DNA from: Aristolochia californica
Taxonomy: Eukaryota; Streptophyta; Magnoliopsida; Piperales; Aristolochiaceae
Direction of reading: 5' to 3'
Length of the DNA: 64,000 nt
Assembly (NCBI GenBank): GCA_029961685.1
Contig: JARWKL010000009.1
Span: forward strand, 25,353,237 to 25,417,236
Numbering within the stretch: position 1 is the stretch's first letter; the number at the start of each line of letters is the position of its first letter. This document shows, one piece after another, positions 63,539 to 64,000 of the stretch. Below the pieces are notes generated by a model. That model worked only from the letters and a program-made list of their open reading frames with translations, searched no databases and had not been told where the DNA came from. Position numbers and translations under genes: made by a program.

Positions 63539-63720
63539 GCCTAGACCCACACTTGGGATTTTCAGTAGCAAACTAGGCACTCTAGCCTAGACACACAAAG
63601 GGATTTCAGTTGCAAACTAGTCTACATAAGCCTAGACCCTCAAGGGGATTTTCAACAATAAAATAGGTCTGCTAGCCTAGACTCACTCTTGGGATTTTTC
63701 AATATACCTGGTCACTCTTG
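63539..63720. repeat. Four tandem units of 45-46 bp
   Basis: Units start at 63539, 63585, 63630 and 63676 with GCCTAGAC..., followed by a GGGATTTTCA segment and a C/AACTAGG-like end. Looser copies of the same motif continue to the window end (for example GCTTAGACACACATGGGGAT at about 63821). Confidence 0.85.
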
Positions 63721-64000
63721 AAACTTACAGTCAAGAACAACTAAATACACCTACTTAGATCCAAAAAGGGATTTACAAAAACCTTGCCTATATTAGGACT
63801 TTCAAAACTCTAGGTTCTCTAGCTTAGACACACATGGGGATTTTCGTAGTAGCAAATTAAACTCTAAGTCTAGGCCTACACTTGGGATTTCATAAACCAA
63901 GCTTAAAAACCTTGTCCTCTCTTGTGCTTATTAACAACCAACTAGCCTCTGTAGTTGACACCCACTAAGGGCATATCAGCTACCGATTAAGCACATTAGC

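Noticed and set aside
63399..63720. CRISPR-like spacing of short repeats
   Set aside because: Repeats are contiguous or imperfect tandem units without unique spacers, and the window is plant nuclear DNA.

Overview
This is nuclear DNA from a flowering plant, most likely a eudicot. It is AT-rich and made almost entirely of nested, decayed LTR retrotransposons. One small unique island holds a CLE signalling-peptide gene. Plant signs are Ty1/copia and Ty3/gypsy chromovirus elements primed by initiator tRNA-Met (TGGTATCAGAGC-type sites), a CLE precursor, a MATE transporter remnant and plant-type hAT and PIF/Harbinger-like DNA elements. I cannot name the species. Element names used here (Copia-1 to -7, Gypsy-1 to -3, Mini-J) are labels for this window only.

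Layout. 0.5-7.8 kb: Copia-1 (+), broken by a partial LTR, by the minus-strand Copia-3 remnant (2881-5240) carrying a tandem miniature element (TRIM, 4087-4977), and by a solo LTR with perfect target-site duplication (6297-6735). 7.8-14.5 kb: Mini-J, an LTR element whose interior is only about 87 bp, into which Copia-2 (8430-14101, TSD CAACA) inserted; Copia-2 itself holds a minus-strand gypsy solo LTR. 14.5-24.6 kb: Copia-4 (-), split by Gypsy-1 (15696-24513, TSD GTCTA). Gypsy-1 has lost gag-pol apart from a short gag start. In its place it carries fragments of three host genes (poly(A)-binding protein, DExH helicase, tRNA m5U methyltransferase) and hosts a three-LTR Gypsy-2 compound. 24.6-33.3 kb: Copia-5 (Tork/Tnt1-like, -) and Copia-6 (-), the latter with a plus-strand solo LTR. 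33.3-38.8 kb: Gypsy-3 (-).

38.8-43.9 kb is the low-copy island: a MATE-transporter gene fragment, a perfect-length 100-bp tandem duplication, and the CLE gene (42778-43038, -), the only intact host gene I can support. 43.9-46.65 kb is a TIR element of PIF/Harbinger type with a related element nested inside. 47-51 kb holds LTR remnants and a solo LTR interrupted by a 1.63-kb hAT-type element with an 8-bp TSD. 50.8-56.8 kb is Copia-7 (+), structurally complete but full of stops. 57-64 kb holds LTR fragments, a copia pol fragment, a solo LTR with perfect TSD and two short-period tandem repeats.

No transposon coding region is intact: every pol has stops, frameshifts or lost catalytic residues. 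The window reads as a long-lived insertion sink in which successive insertions can be ordered by their nesting. The CLE gene acts alone as a secreted-peptide gene; nothing here forms a pathway with it.
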